From positions 1 to 64,000 of the forward strand of contig VSNO01000005.1 in the NCBI GenBank assembly GCA_009774375.1: a DNA stretch of 64,000 nucleotides, written 5' to 3'. The notes beneath the pieces are model-generated. The model had not been told where the DNA came from. It searched no databases and saw only the letters and a program-made list of their open reading frames with translations. Positions within the stretch are counted from its first letter, which is position 1. Each line of letters begins with the position of its first letter. The DNA is from Lachnospiraceae bacterium. GTDB lineage: Bacteria > Bacillota > Clostridia > Lachnospirales > Lachnospiraceae. This document shows, one piece after another, positions 18,720-26,629 of the stretch. Position numbers and translations under genes: made by a program.

Positions 18720-19994
18720 TCACGCCTCGTCAATCGCTTTTCCGATATCATGGCGCATATATTTATTGTCAAAGTCAACCCACTCTGTTGCAGCGTATGC
18801 GTTCGCCCTGGCTTCCCTGAGGTCTGCCCCCTTTGCCGTCACACCCAGTACACGCCCTCCGTTGGTGACAAATCTTCCGTCCTCATCCAGCTTTGTCCCC
18901 GCATGAAAACAATAGTAGCCGTCCATGCCGTCAAACCGCTCCAGCCCTCTGATCTCGAGCCCCTTGTCATATCTGACCGGGTAGCCGTCGCTCGCGAGTA
19001 CGACGCAGACTGCCGCGTTGTCCTCGAACTGGAGGTCGATCGTGTCGAGCCTGCCGTCGATACACGCCTCCATGACATCGATCACGTCATTTTTCATGCG
19101 CGGGAGCACTACCTGCGCCTCGGGGTCGCCAAACCGCGCATTGTACTCCAGCACTCTCGGCCCCGCGGACGTCAGCATCAATCCAAAGAAGATGATCCCC
19201 TTAAATTCCCTTCCCTCCGCCGCCATGGCGTCAACCGTCGCCTGGTAGATATGCTTTTTGCAGTATTCATCCACCTCGGCAGTGTAGAACGGGCTCGGCG
19301 AAAATGTACCCATACCGCCGGTGTTCAGTCCCTGATCCCCGTCCTGCGCGCGCTTGTGATCCTGTGCAGAAGTCATCGTCCTGATCGTCTTACCGTCTAC
19401 ATAGGACAGCACGGACACCTCGCGGCCTGTCATAAACTCCTCGATCACCATGCGGTTTCCAGCTGTTCCGAACTGCTTGTCCAGCATAATCGAGCGGACA
19501 CCGTCCCTTGCCTCCTCCAGCGTATTGCAGATCAGCACGCCTTTTCCGAGCGCCAGGCCATCCGCCTTCAATACGATCGGAAACTTCGCCGTCTCCAGAT
19601 AAGCCAGTGCCTGATCCGCATCGTCAAAATTCTCATACGCCGCTGTCGGTATGTGGTATTTCTTCATCAGATCCTTGGAAAATGCCTTGGATCCCTCCAG
19701 GATCGCCGCATTCTTCCTCGGTCCGAACACCCGCAGTCCCTCCGCCTCAAACACATCGACCACACCGCCCACCAGCGGATCGTCCATACCGATGATCGTA
19801 AGATCGATCTGCTTTTCCTTCGCGAAGGCCACAAGCCTGTCAAACTCCATCGCACCGATCGCCACACACTCCGCGATCTGTCCGATCCCTGCGTTTCCGG
19901 GGGCACAATAGATCTTGTCGACCCTCGGGCTCTTCGCCACGCTCATGGCGATCGCATGCTCCCGTCCGCCGCTTCCTACGATTAAAACTTTCAT
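18720..19994 (-). CDS. purD: Phosphoribosylamine-glycine ligase PurD
   Basis: A 424-aa GAR synthetase, step 2 of de novo purine synthesis: ATP-dependent joining of glycine to phosphoribosylamine. The N-terminus M-K-V-L-I-V-G-S-G-G-R-E-H-A is diagnostic, and the ATP-grasp region includes L-K-A-D-G-L-A-L-G-K-G-V and E-Y-N-A-R-F-G-D-P-E-A-Q. An ATG four codons upstream is too close to its Shine-Dalgarno; the chosen ATG at 19994 has GGAG at 6 bp. It is the last enzyme gene of purE-purM-purN-purD, 48 bp after purN. Confidence 0.97.
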   Translation of the reverse strand: MKVLIVGSGGREHAIAMSVAKSPRVDKIYCAPGNAGIGQIAECVAIGAMEFDRLVAFAKEKQIDLTIIGMDDPLVGGVVDVFEAEGLRVFGPRKNAAILEGSKAFSKDLMKKYHIPTAAYENFDDADQALAYLETAKFPIVLKADGLALGKGVLICNTLEEARDGVRSIMLDKQFGTAGNRMVIEEFMTGREVSVLSYVDGKTIRTMTSAQDHKRAQDGDQGLNTGGMGTFSPSPFYTAEVDEYCKKHIYQATVDAMAAEGREFKGIIFFGLMLTSAGPRVLEYNARFGDPEAQVVLPRMKNDVIDVMEACIDGRLDTIDLQFEDNAAVCVVLASDGYPVRYDKGLEIRGLERFDGMDGYYCFHAGTKLDEDGRFVTNGGRVLGVTAKGADLREARANAYAATEWVDFDNKYMRHDIGKAIDEA

Positions 19995-20042
19995 GCCGCT
20001 CTCCATATCCTTTCTATTCTATATCTCTCAATATCACATGAC

Positions 20043-20636
20043 TCAGAGCAGTCCGTTTGCGATTATATGGATCGCCTGCGGCAGGATCACCCACTCCGCC
20101 TGCTCCATGACGCGCTGCTGGAGTACCCTGGGCGTATCGTCCGGGAGCACCTCCACAGCCTTCTGCAGGATGATCGGCCCGGTGTCCGTCCCTTCGTCCA
20201 CGAAATGCACCGTCGCGCCGGTGATCTTCACACCGCGCGCCAGAACTGCCTCGTGCACTTTCAGTCCATAGAAGCCTTTCCCGCAGAACGATGGGATCAA
20301 CGACGGATGGATATTGATGATGCGCCCTTCGTACTTTTTGATCATCATCGGCGGGAGCACCACCAGAAAACCTGCCAGCACAACCAGATCCGGCTCTGCA
20401 CCGTCCACGCAGGCCAGAAGCGCCTCGTTGAAACATTCCCTGTCCTCATAATCCTTCGGCGACACGGCAGCAGCATCGATTCCCCTGCTTTTTGCGCGCT
20501 CCAGCGCATATGCCCCTCTGTTGTTGCTGATCACTCTCACGATCTGCGCATTTGTGATCTTTCCTGTATCGATGGCGTCCATGACTGCCTGAAGGTTCGT
20601 ACCGCCGCCGGACACGCACACACATATTCTCAGCAT
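20043..20636 (-). CDS. purN: Phosphoribosylglycinamide formyltransferase PurN
   Basis: A 197-aa GAR transformylase that uses 10-formyltetrahydrofolate in step 3 of purine synthesis. The N-terminus has V-S-G-G-G-T-N-L-Q (phosphate-binding loop), and the catalytic set is present: N in I-I-N-I-H-P-S-L-I-P, the His of the same motif, and the Asp in V-D-E-G-x-D-T-G-P-I. The start at 20636 overlaps the purM end by 7 bp and has AAGGGAG, indicating translational coupling. A longer frame to 20684 lies inside purM and was not used. Confidence 0.97.
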   Translation of the reverse strand: MLRICVCVSGGGTNLQAVMDAIDTGKITNAQIVRVISNNRGAYALERAKSRGIDAAAVSPKDYEDRECFNEALLACVDGAEPDLVVLAGFLVVLPPMMIKKYEGRIINIHPSLIPSFCGKGFYGLKVHEAVLARGVKITGATVHFVDEGTDTGPIILQKAVEVLPDDTPRVLQQRVMEQAEWVILPQAIHIIANGLL

Positions 20637-21655
20637 ATCGTTACTCCCTTTTCGCCATCCCTGATCTCCCCGATCACATAGCACGTCTCGCCGGCTGCCC
20701 TGACTGCCTCCATCGCCTTATCGGCATCGGCGTCGTCGACCGCCACGATCATGCCGACCCCCATGTTGTATGTATTGTACATCATATGTTCCTCAATGCC
20801 GCCCTTCTCCTGCAGCAGTCTGAAAATCGCCGGAACCTCATAGCTGTCCTTCCTGATCACCGCATGCACGCCGTCGTGGAGCATCCTCGGCACATTCTCA
20901 TAGAATCCGCCGCCCGTGATATGGCTGCACGCCTTGATCGTGACACCGTTGTCCCTGATGCTCTTCAGCGCGTTCACGTAGATGATCGTTGGCTCGATCA
21001 ATGCCTCGCCGAGCGTCTTTCCCAGCTCATCATAGTATGTATCCAGACTCTCCTTCGTCATCTCAAACACTTTTCTGACAAGGGAAAAGCCGTTGCTGTG
21101 CACGCCGCTCGATGCGATGCCGATCAGCACATCGCCTGCCCTGAGATCCGCACCTGTGATCAGATCCTTCTCGTCGACCACACCCACTGCAAATCCCGCA
21201 AGGTCATACTCATCCTCCGGCATCAGTCCCGGATGCTCCGCAGTCTCGCCGCCGATCAGTGCAGCGCCGCACTGCCTGCAGCCCTCCGCCACCCCTTTCA
21301 CGATCGTCGCGATCTTGACCGGCTCATTTTTCCCACAGGCAATATAATCGAGGAAGAACAGCGGCTCACCGCCCGCACATGCGATATCGTTGACACACAT
21401 CGCCACACAGTCTATGCCGACCGTATCGTGCTTATCCATCAAAAATGCCAGCTTGATCTTGGTCCCGACCCCGTCCGTACCTGAGACGAGCGTCGGTCTT
21501 TCCATCTTCTTGACCGCCTCCAGGGAGAATGCTCCAGAGAAACCGCCGATCCCGCCGAGCACCTCCGGACGCATCGTCTCCTTCACGTACTTCTTCATAA
21601 GCTCCACTGACTGATATCCAGCCTCGATATCAACACCCGCGTTCTTGTAATCCAT
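20630..21655 (-). CDS. purM: Phosphoribosylformylglycinamidine cyclo-ligase PurM
   Basis: A 341-aa AIR synthetase, step 5 of purine synthesis, closing the imidazole ring with ATP. Family motifs are G-G-F-S-G, S-G-T-D-G-V-G-T-K-I-K-L-A near residue 58, G-I-D-C-V-A-M-C-V-N-D, G-G-E-T-A-E-H-P-G, and G-I-A-S-S-G-V-H-S-N-G-F-S. Length is standard. The ATG has AGGAGG. It follows purE by 30 bp and overlaps purN. Confidence 0.97.
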   Translation of the reverse strand: MDYKNAGVDIEAGYQSVELMKKYVKETMRPEVLGGIGGFSGAFSLEAVKKMERPTLVSGTDGVGTKIKLAFLMDKHDTVGIDCVAMCVNDIACAGGEPLFFLDYIACGKNEPVKIATIVKGVAEGCRQCGAALIGGETAEHPGLMPEDEYDLAGFAVGVVDEKDLITGADLRAGDVLIGIASSGVHSNGFSLVRKVFEMTKESLDTYYDELGKTLGEALIEPTIIYVNALKSIRDNGVTIKACSHITGGGFYENVPRMLHDGVHAVIRKDSYEVPAIFRLLQEKGGIEEHMMYNTYNMGVGMIVAVDDADADKAMEAVRAAGETCYVIGEIRDGEKGVTIC

Positions 21656-21685
21656 AATTTCCTCCTATTATCAGTCCTGCTGTCA

Positions 21686-22195
21686 TCATTTACCGGGATA
21701 TCCGCGGTATCCGGTCTCCTGCAGCTTTGCATCCTTTGCCATAACCTGTTCTTTGAGTTTCACGGCGTAGTCCTTGAGTCGTGCGAGCAGGCTGCTGTCC
21801 GACGTCGCAAGGATCTTTGCCGCGAGAAGTCCGGCATTTGCACCGCCGTTGATCGCCACTGTGGCCACCGGGATGCCCGACGGCATCTGTACGATGGAAT
21901 ACAGCGAATCCCGGCCGCCAAGCGATGTCGTATGCATCGGAATGCCGATGACAGGCATCGGAAAAATGGCTGCGCACATACCCGGCAGATGGGCTGCCAT
22001 TCCCGCCCCGGCGATGATCACCTTAAACCCTCTCTCCTCCGCCGTTTTCGCATACTCAAAAAACACATCCGGCTCCCTGTGTGCCGAGATGATCTTCATC
22101 TCGTAAGACACACCGAGCTCCTCCAATATATCTGCTGCCTTTGCCATGACAGGCATATCCGAATCGGAACCCATCACAATACCAACCTGTGCCAT
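21686..22195 (-). CDS. purE: 5-(carboxyamino)imidazole ribonucleotide mutase PurE
   Basis: A 169-aa class I PurE that converts N5-CAIR to CAIR in step 6b of purine synthesis. It has V-G-I-V-M-G-S-D-S-D at the N-terminus, I-S-A-H-R-E-P-D with the catalytic His, and A-G-A-G-M-A-A-H-L-P-G. Class I enzymes normally act with PurK, which is not in the window, so purK must lie elsewhere or be missing. It is the first gene of purEMND, with a promoter about 50-75 bp upstream. Confidence 0.96.
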   Translation of the reverse strand: MAQVGIVMGSDSDMPVMAKAADILEELGVSYEMKIISAHREPDVFFEYAKTAEERGFKVIIAGAGMAAHLPGMCAAIFPMPVIGIPMHTTSLGGRDSLYSIVQMPSGIPVATVAINGGANAGLLAAKILATSDSSLLARLKDYAVKLKEQVMAKDAKLQETGYRGYPGK

Positions 22196-22242
22196 AACGA
22201 ACCTCCAATATCTTCCTTTGCTTTTACCTCTAACCCCTTATA

Positions 22243-22270
22243 GTTTACAAACAATACCCTGATACGTCAA
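22243..22270 (-). promoter_or_regulatory. Promoter of purEMND
   Basis: Minus-strand TTGACG (about 22265-22270) and TAAACT (about 22243-22248) with a 16-17 bp spacer. I found no guanine riboswitch core and no clear PurR box in the leader of about 45 bp. Confidence 0.6.
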
Positions 22271-22304
22271 CAAATTATTATAAATTTAACAAATTTCATC
22301 CGCC

Positions 22305-24353
22305 TCAGGCATCAAAAGGCTCATTCAGCTCCTCCGTCCCCGCCAGCACAAACCTTCCGTTCTCTATGATGGCATAAGCGTCACCGTCCCTGCTGTACGC
22401 GGTGATGGAACCCAGCTCGTCATACGGTATCGTGATATCGGTGTGGCATGCAAAATATGCCCTGGAAGGCTCTGTCTTTCTCAGGATCGAAACGGAATTG
22501 TCCTTTGCCACGACTTCCTTTCCGTCCTCATTGAAGATCCTGACCTCCTCACTCCTCGAATAGCAGGTGTCACCGACTGCAAAGTGCGGTCCGGTCTTCT
22601 CCGCGATCAGGATCGGGAACAGGTTTGCGATGTCATACTTCTTTGCAGTCATATACGCCGTCGTGTTTGTTCCGATCGCAAACTCGCCCATCGGAAGGGA
22701 ATCATAGTGATACAGCACATTTGCCCTGACATATTCCCTGTTCTTCTCCTCACTGTCAAAATTTTTGCAGGTATAGCCGGCGATCATACCGTCCTTAAAG
22801 TCGATCTCCAGATCATGATACTCCAGTTCGTTCAGAAATACGCGGCTGACGTGCAGCTTTCCGTTTGTTCCCTCAAGCACCGGCGAGGTGAACACTTCAC
22901 CGACAGGAATATTGACATCCGCGACACAGTTCTCAAAGACCGCTTCCCTGTCGGGATCCGATATGGGATAAAGCGCCACGCGCAGGTCTGTCCTGTTGCC
23001 GTTCATCCCCCTGATCTCCACATACGACGCCCTGTTGAGCGTGTCGACGATCGTCGCCTGTATGCGCTCATAAGTCTTATAGTCGAGCGTGTTGAGTTTG
23101 ATCGTCTCATCAAAGATCTCCACAAAGCGTTCTCCGATGCTCGGTACCGGAAACGCTATGATCGTGAAGCTTCTCTCCTCCTCGTTGATGTAGCTGCAGA
23201 CAATGTCCTGCGACGCGCCTTTCAGCTCCGCTGACAGCTTTTGCTGTGCCGCATCCAGACTGCACGCCTCATCCTTGGACTCAGGCGCAAAGGGCAGCTC
23301 CCCGAACACTTCGATGACAGCCGGTCCCGCGTACACTGCCGCCTTTTCCTTTACCGCCTCGTAGGCTGTTTTCAGCACCTCGAGTTTTCGGTTCACAAGC
23401 TTCTTGTCGAGAAAGAGCGCGATATCATCCTTGTGGTCATACAGAAACTGCCTGTTTGCGTCCGCCCCGAAATATCCTTTCTTGCGCACTACGGATTTGC
23501 TAAAGATCGTGTTCTCGCACCGGTAGATCGTCGGCTTCAGACCCATCCTGGCAAAATTTGCGATCGCAGCCCTCACAACACGCTCAAAACCAAGCATGTA
23601 GTGGATGTCGACTGTCTCCTTTTTCCCCAGATCGATGTGTGCTTTCTCAAACCCGATGCGGTAGCCCTCCGTGTACGTATCCGCCATCAGCTGAATGCGC
23701 TCGTCCGGCAGGGAGTTCAGATACTGTGCCATCTTCTCCACATCCGGCGAGACATACTCGCCATACCGGTACAGATATGCCAGGTCCCCAAGATCGCTGT
23801 CCTCCACGATCCTGACCGCAAAGTCACAGTCCGTGTCGACAAGGCTGCGCGCCCTGCGGCTGGCGGCCGGCTCTGAATAATCGCTCACATACCAGTACAG
23901 TGTCTCCCTGATCTCCTCTGTACCGGGAACCGCCGCTTTCTCAGACTGCGCGCAGGCGAACGCGTTGTAGATCTCCACAAACAGTTCCATGCGTATCGCC
24001 ATTTCCTCCAGCTCCTGCTCGAAGGCATACGGTATCATCGCCCTGATCTCCGCATACAGGAATGCCAGCAGTCTCCCCATCTCAAGTCCATACCGCCTGC
24101 AGGTATACGACGGATTGGCATAGCTCTCCGCATAGTGCGCGCCCAGAATGTCCTCATACAGCGCCCTGTTCTCCGCGCGCAGCCCCTCTATATCTGTGAT
24201 GTTCCCCCTGTTGTCACAGGCGTCTGCCGCAAGCAGGACAAACTCTGCAACCTTCTTAAAATAATCTTTGTAATCTTCCGAAACTTCCTGCACCGCCGCG
24301 ATCTCCCTGATCCTGCCGCAGGAGAGCTCATATCTCTCTCTTAAAATCTCCAT
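22305..24353 (-). CDS. M29-type aminopeptidase with long N-terminal extension
   Basis: A 682-aa protein whose C-terminal 400 residues match the M29 thermophilic aminopeptidase family (AmpS/AmpT), which uses two metals. Likely ligands are the Glu of P-V-G-E-V-F-T-S-P, the Glu of M-G-E-F-A-I-G-T-N, the His of G-P-H-F-A-V-G-D, the following C-Y, and H-T-D-I-T-I. Normal M29 enzymes have about 410 residues; the first ~270 here form an extra helical domain I do not recognise. It begins one base after the stop of the small membrane-protein gene, so the two are coupled, and ends the long nrdD-pyr run. Confidence 0.85.
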   Translation of the reverse strand: MEILRERYELSCGRIREIAAVQEVSEDYKDYFKKVAEFVLLAADACDNRGNITDIEGLRAENRALYEDILGAHYAESYANPSYTCRRYGLEMGRLLAFLYAEIRAMIPYAFEQELEEMAIRMELFVEIYNAFACAQSEKAAVPGTEEIRETLYWYVSDYSEPAASRRARSLVDTDCDFAVRIVEDSDLGDLAYLYRYGEYVSPDVEKMAQYLNSLPDERIQLMADTYTEGYRIGFEKAHIDLGKKETVDIHYMLGFERVVRAAIANFARMGLKPTIYRCENTIFSKSVVRKKGYFGADANRQFLYDHKDDIALFLDKKLVNRKLEVLKTAYEAVKEKAAVYAGPAVIEVFGELPFAPESKDEACSLDAAQQKLSAELKGASQDIVCSYINEEERSFTIIAFPVPSIGERFVEIFDETIKLNTLDYKTYERIQATIVDTLNRASYVEIRGMNGNRTDLRVALYPISDPDREAVFENCVADVNIPVGEVFTSPVLEGTNGKLHVSRVFLNELEYHDLEIDFKDGMIAGYTCKNFDSEEKNREYVRANVLYHYDSLPMGEFAIGTNTTAYMTAKKYDIANLFPILIAEKTGPHFAVGDTCYSRSEEVRIFNEDGKEVVAKDNSVSILRKTEPSRAYFACHTDITIPYDELGSITAYSRDGDAYAIIENGRFVLAGTEELNEPFDA

Positions 24354-24354
24354 C

Positions 24355-24681
24355 TCAAACCACTCCCAAATAAAATATGATACCGCCGGCTATCACTGCA
24401 AGTACGTTCAAAAAAATGCCAGCGATCGGAAAAAACCTGAAAATATCTTTCTCCATCAACGACCGTACGCCGATGACAAGCCCCGCCACCGCATAGGCTA
24501 TGGCGAGAAGCACCACCGCGCCGTGCTGCATGAGCGCGGCGCCCCCATTCAGATACGTCCTGTGAACAGCCAGACAGATCGAAACGCCTGCGACCAGTCC
24601 CAGTATCGTCGACATGATCCCCCACTTAGGATTTTTCTTATCTGTAAAAATATAGCCTTGCCTGCCAAAAATCCGAAACAT
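24355..24681 (-). CDS. Small membrane protein, DUF6142-like (108 aa)
   Basis: A 108-aa protein with a charged N-terminus containing F-T-D-K-K-N-P-K-W-G-I-M-S, followed by three membrane helices (about 24-42, 52-70 and 84-105). The F-T-D-K-K...G-I-M-S-T-I-L-G pattern matches, as I recall it, the DUF6142 family common in Lachnospiraceae; function is unknown. The ATG at 24681 has AGGGAG. It lies between pyrE and the long M29 peptidase and overlaps the latter's start region, so it is part of the same transcript. Confidence 0.75.
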   Translation of the reverse strand: MFRIFGRQGYIFTDKKNPKWGIMSTILGLVAGVSICLAVHRTYLNGGAALMQHGAVVLLAIAYAVAGLVIGVRSLMEKDIFRFFPIAGIFLNVLAVIAGGIIFYLGVV

Positions 24682-24746
24682 CTTCACTCCCTGCATTCCT
24701 TATTCCGCAGGAAATGGGCATTCCGTATGAAATGCCCACCCCACAG

Positions 24747-24899
24747 CTAAAATAATATCTTTGATTTGCCTGCCAGAAGCCTTCCGCCGCTGATCAAAAG
24801 CATCACGCCGCTCGTCATTCCCACAACGATCGACACCACTCCCAGCACGATCGATAATGTGCCCGCGCGTCCCATCGCCTTATAGACTCTCTCTTCCAT
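24747..24899 (-). CDS. Very small membrane protein (50 aa)
   Basis: A 50-aa protein: a short charged start (M-E-E-R-V-Y-K-A-M-G-R-A-G) followed by one long hydrophobic segment (about 14-44) and a Lys-rich end. The ATG has GGAGG at 6 bp. The longest frame would start at 24950 inside pyrE and was not used. It is 16 bp after pyrE and 65 bp before the next small membrane gene. I recognise no family; many such genes sit beside DUF6142-like genes. Confidence 0.7.
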   Translation of the reverse strand: MEERVYKAMGRAGTLSIVLGVVSIVVGMTSGVMLLISGGRLLAGKSKILF

Positions 24900-24915
24900 C
24901 CTGATCCTCCATTCC

Positions 24916-25590
24916 CTATTTCGCCCCATACTGGGCATAGTATGCATCAATCGCTTCTTTCATCTTATCATCAATGAGTACCCTGCCGTTATGCGTCCTG
25001 TTATATAAGTGCTCCACAACCTCCTCCATCGTGACGATCGCTCCCGTCTCGATGCCATAGATCTCCCGTATCTCCGCAAGTGCATTCTGCTGTGTCCTGC
25101 CGCGCTCCTGCCGGTTCAGGCTCACCATCAGTCCCACAACATCCACATTCGCCTGTGCCCTTAAGATAGGAAATGTCTCCTCGATCGACTTTCCGGAGGT
25201 CGTCACATCCTCTATGATGACAACCCTGTCGCCGTCGTTCAGGTTACTTCCAAGAAGGATACCCACATCGCCATGGTCCTTGACCTCTTTTCTGTTGGAG
25301 CAGTACCGGATCTCCTTGTTATACAGCTCACTGAATGCGATCGTCGTCGCCACGGCGAGCGGGATCCCCTTGTATGCCGGCCCGAAGAGCACATCAAAAT
25401 CCGCACCGTAATTGTCGTAGATCGCCTTCGCGTAGTACCCTCCAAGCCTTCTGAGCTGCGAACCGGTGACATATGCCCCCGCATTCATGAAAAACGGAGA
25501 TCTTCTTCCGCTCTTCAGTGTGAACTCACCAAATTTCAGCACGCTGCTGTCAACCATAAACTCAATAAATTCCTTCTTGTATTGTTCCAT
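24916..25590 (-). CDS. pyrE: Orotate phosphoribosyltransferase PyrE
   Basis: A 224-aa enzyme that joins orotate to PRPP to form OMP, the fifth step of pyrimidine synthesis. The PRPP-binding motif V-V-I-I-E-D-V-T-T-S-G-K-S is present, as is F-T-L-K-S-G-R-R-S-P near the N-terminus. The frame could start at 25632 inside pyrF, but M-E-Q-Y-K-K at 25590 fits family length and has a purine-rich GGAGG...GGGG leader. It follows pyrF directly, so OMP is made and decarboxylated by products of one transcript. Confidence 0.96.
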   Translation of the reverse strand: MEQYKKEFIEFMVDSSVLKFGEFTLKSGRRSPFFMNAGAYVTGSQLRRLGGYYAKAIYDNYGADFDVLFGPAYKGIPLAVATTIAFSELYNKEIRYCSNRKEVKDHGDVGILLGSNLNDGDRVVIIEDVTTSGKSIEETFPILRAQANVDVVGLMVSLNRQERGRTQQNALAEIREIYGIETGAIVTMEEVVEHLYNRTHNGRVLIDDKMKEAIDAYYAQYGAK

Positions 25591-25628
25591 CTTCCCCTTT
25601 ACCTCCATATTTTTTATCAGCAGGTCTG

Positions 25629-26588
25629 TCACCTGTCAACGCCCGCAAATGCCTGATCGATATCCGTGATCATATCGATCACGGCCTGTCTGGAAGCATC
25701 CGCAAAGTTTGCCGGTCCAAACTTACTGTATTTCTCATTCTGGTATGCTGCGATGATCCCCCGCGAAGAGTTGACGATCGCGCCAAGCCGGTCCTCATCA
25801 AAAAAGTGTATCAGGTCTTTTCCGGTCGCGCCCTGTGCGCCGTAGCCCGGCACAAGGATAAAGCACCTGGGCATCACCCTGCGGAGCACCATGCCCTGCT
25901 CGGGATACGTAGCGCCCACCACTGCACCTACATAGCTGTAGCCATTCTCCCCCATAAGCTGCTCACTCCACCCGGCAACCTTCTCACCCACCACCTCATA
26001 GAGCGGTTTTGTGCCTTCACCCGCCGTGACACCGGACTGCACCAGCCTGTCCTGAAACTCACCGCTGCTCGGGTTGGAAGTCTTGACCAGGACAAAGATC
26101 CCCTTCTTTTCCTCCCTGCACACATCAATGAACGGCTGGACGCCGTCGGAACCCAGATAGGGGTTGACCGTCACAAAATCCTCGTCAAAAGCTGCGCACA
26201 GGCTATCGCCCACCTGTACCCTGCCAAGATGCGCCGCCGCGTATGCCGCCGAGGTCGAACCGATATCCCCCCTCTTGGCATCACCGATCACTACAAGCCC
26301 CTTTTCCCTGCAGTAGTCGACCGTCCTCCTGAACACGGCCAGCCCTGGTATCCCAAACTGTTCGTACATAGCGATCTGCGGCTTGACCGCCGGGATCAGA
26401 TCGCAGATCCTGTCAACGATCGCCTTGTTAAAAAGCCAGACTGCCTCCGCCGCGCCCTCCAGGGTCTCTCCTTTCTCCTCGAAAGCTGCTTTCCTGATAT
26501 GATCAGGCACAAACTTCAGCATCGGGTCAAGTCCCACCACAATGGGCGCCCCGGTTTTCTGTATCTTTTGTATCAGCTTATCAATCAT
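25629..26588 (-). CDS. pyrF: Orotidine 5'-phosphate decarboxylase PyrF (type 2)
   Basis: A 319-aa OMP decarboxylase of the longer type 2 group, which makes UMP. The catalytic D-A-K-R-G-D-I-G-S-T motif near residue 100 is intact and the N-terminal V-G-L-D-P binds substrate. The ATG has GGAGGG. It lies 41 bp after nrdD with no terminator between them, so read-through from the nrdD promoter is likely. No pyrR, pyrB, pyrC or pyrD is in the window. Confidence 0.96.
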   Translation of the reverse strand: MIDKLIQKIQKTGAPIVVGLDPMLKFVPDHIRKAAFEEKGETLEGAAEAVWLFNKAIVDRICDLIPAVKPQIAMYEQFGIPGLAVFRRTVDYCREKGLVVIGDAKRGDIGSTSAAYAAAHLGRVQVGDSLCAAFDEDFVTVNPYLGSDGVQPFIDVCREEKKGIFVLVKTSNPSSGEFQDRLVQSGVTAGEGTKPLYEVVGEKVAGWSEQLMGENGYSYVGAVVGATYPEQGMVLRRVMPRCFILVPGYGAQGATGKDLIHFFDEDRLGAIVNSSRGIIAAYQNEKYSKFGPANFADASRQAVIDMITDIDQAFAGVDR

Positions 26589-26629
26589 TTGTTCCCTCCA
26601 TGTTTTGCAGCCGCATGTGGACCGCAGTC

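Noticed and set aside
17426..19985. Two plus-strand open frames of 460-500 codons opposite the SH3 gene and purD
   Set aside because: The opposite frames encode purD and a proper signal-peptide protein; the plus frames have no start signals or motifs.
22196..22304. Possible guanine/adenine riboswitch before purE
   Set aside because: The leader is too short and the conserved purine aptamer core is absent.
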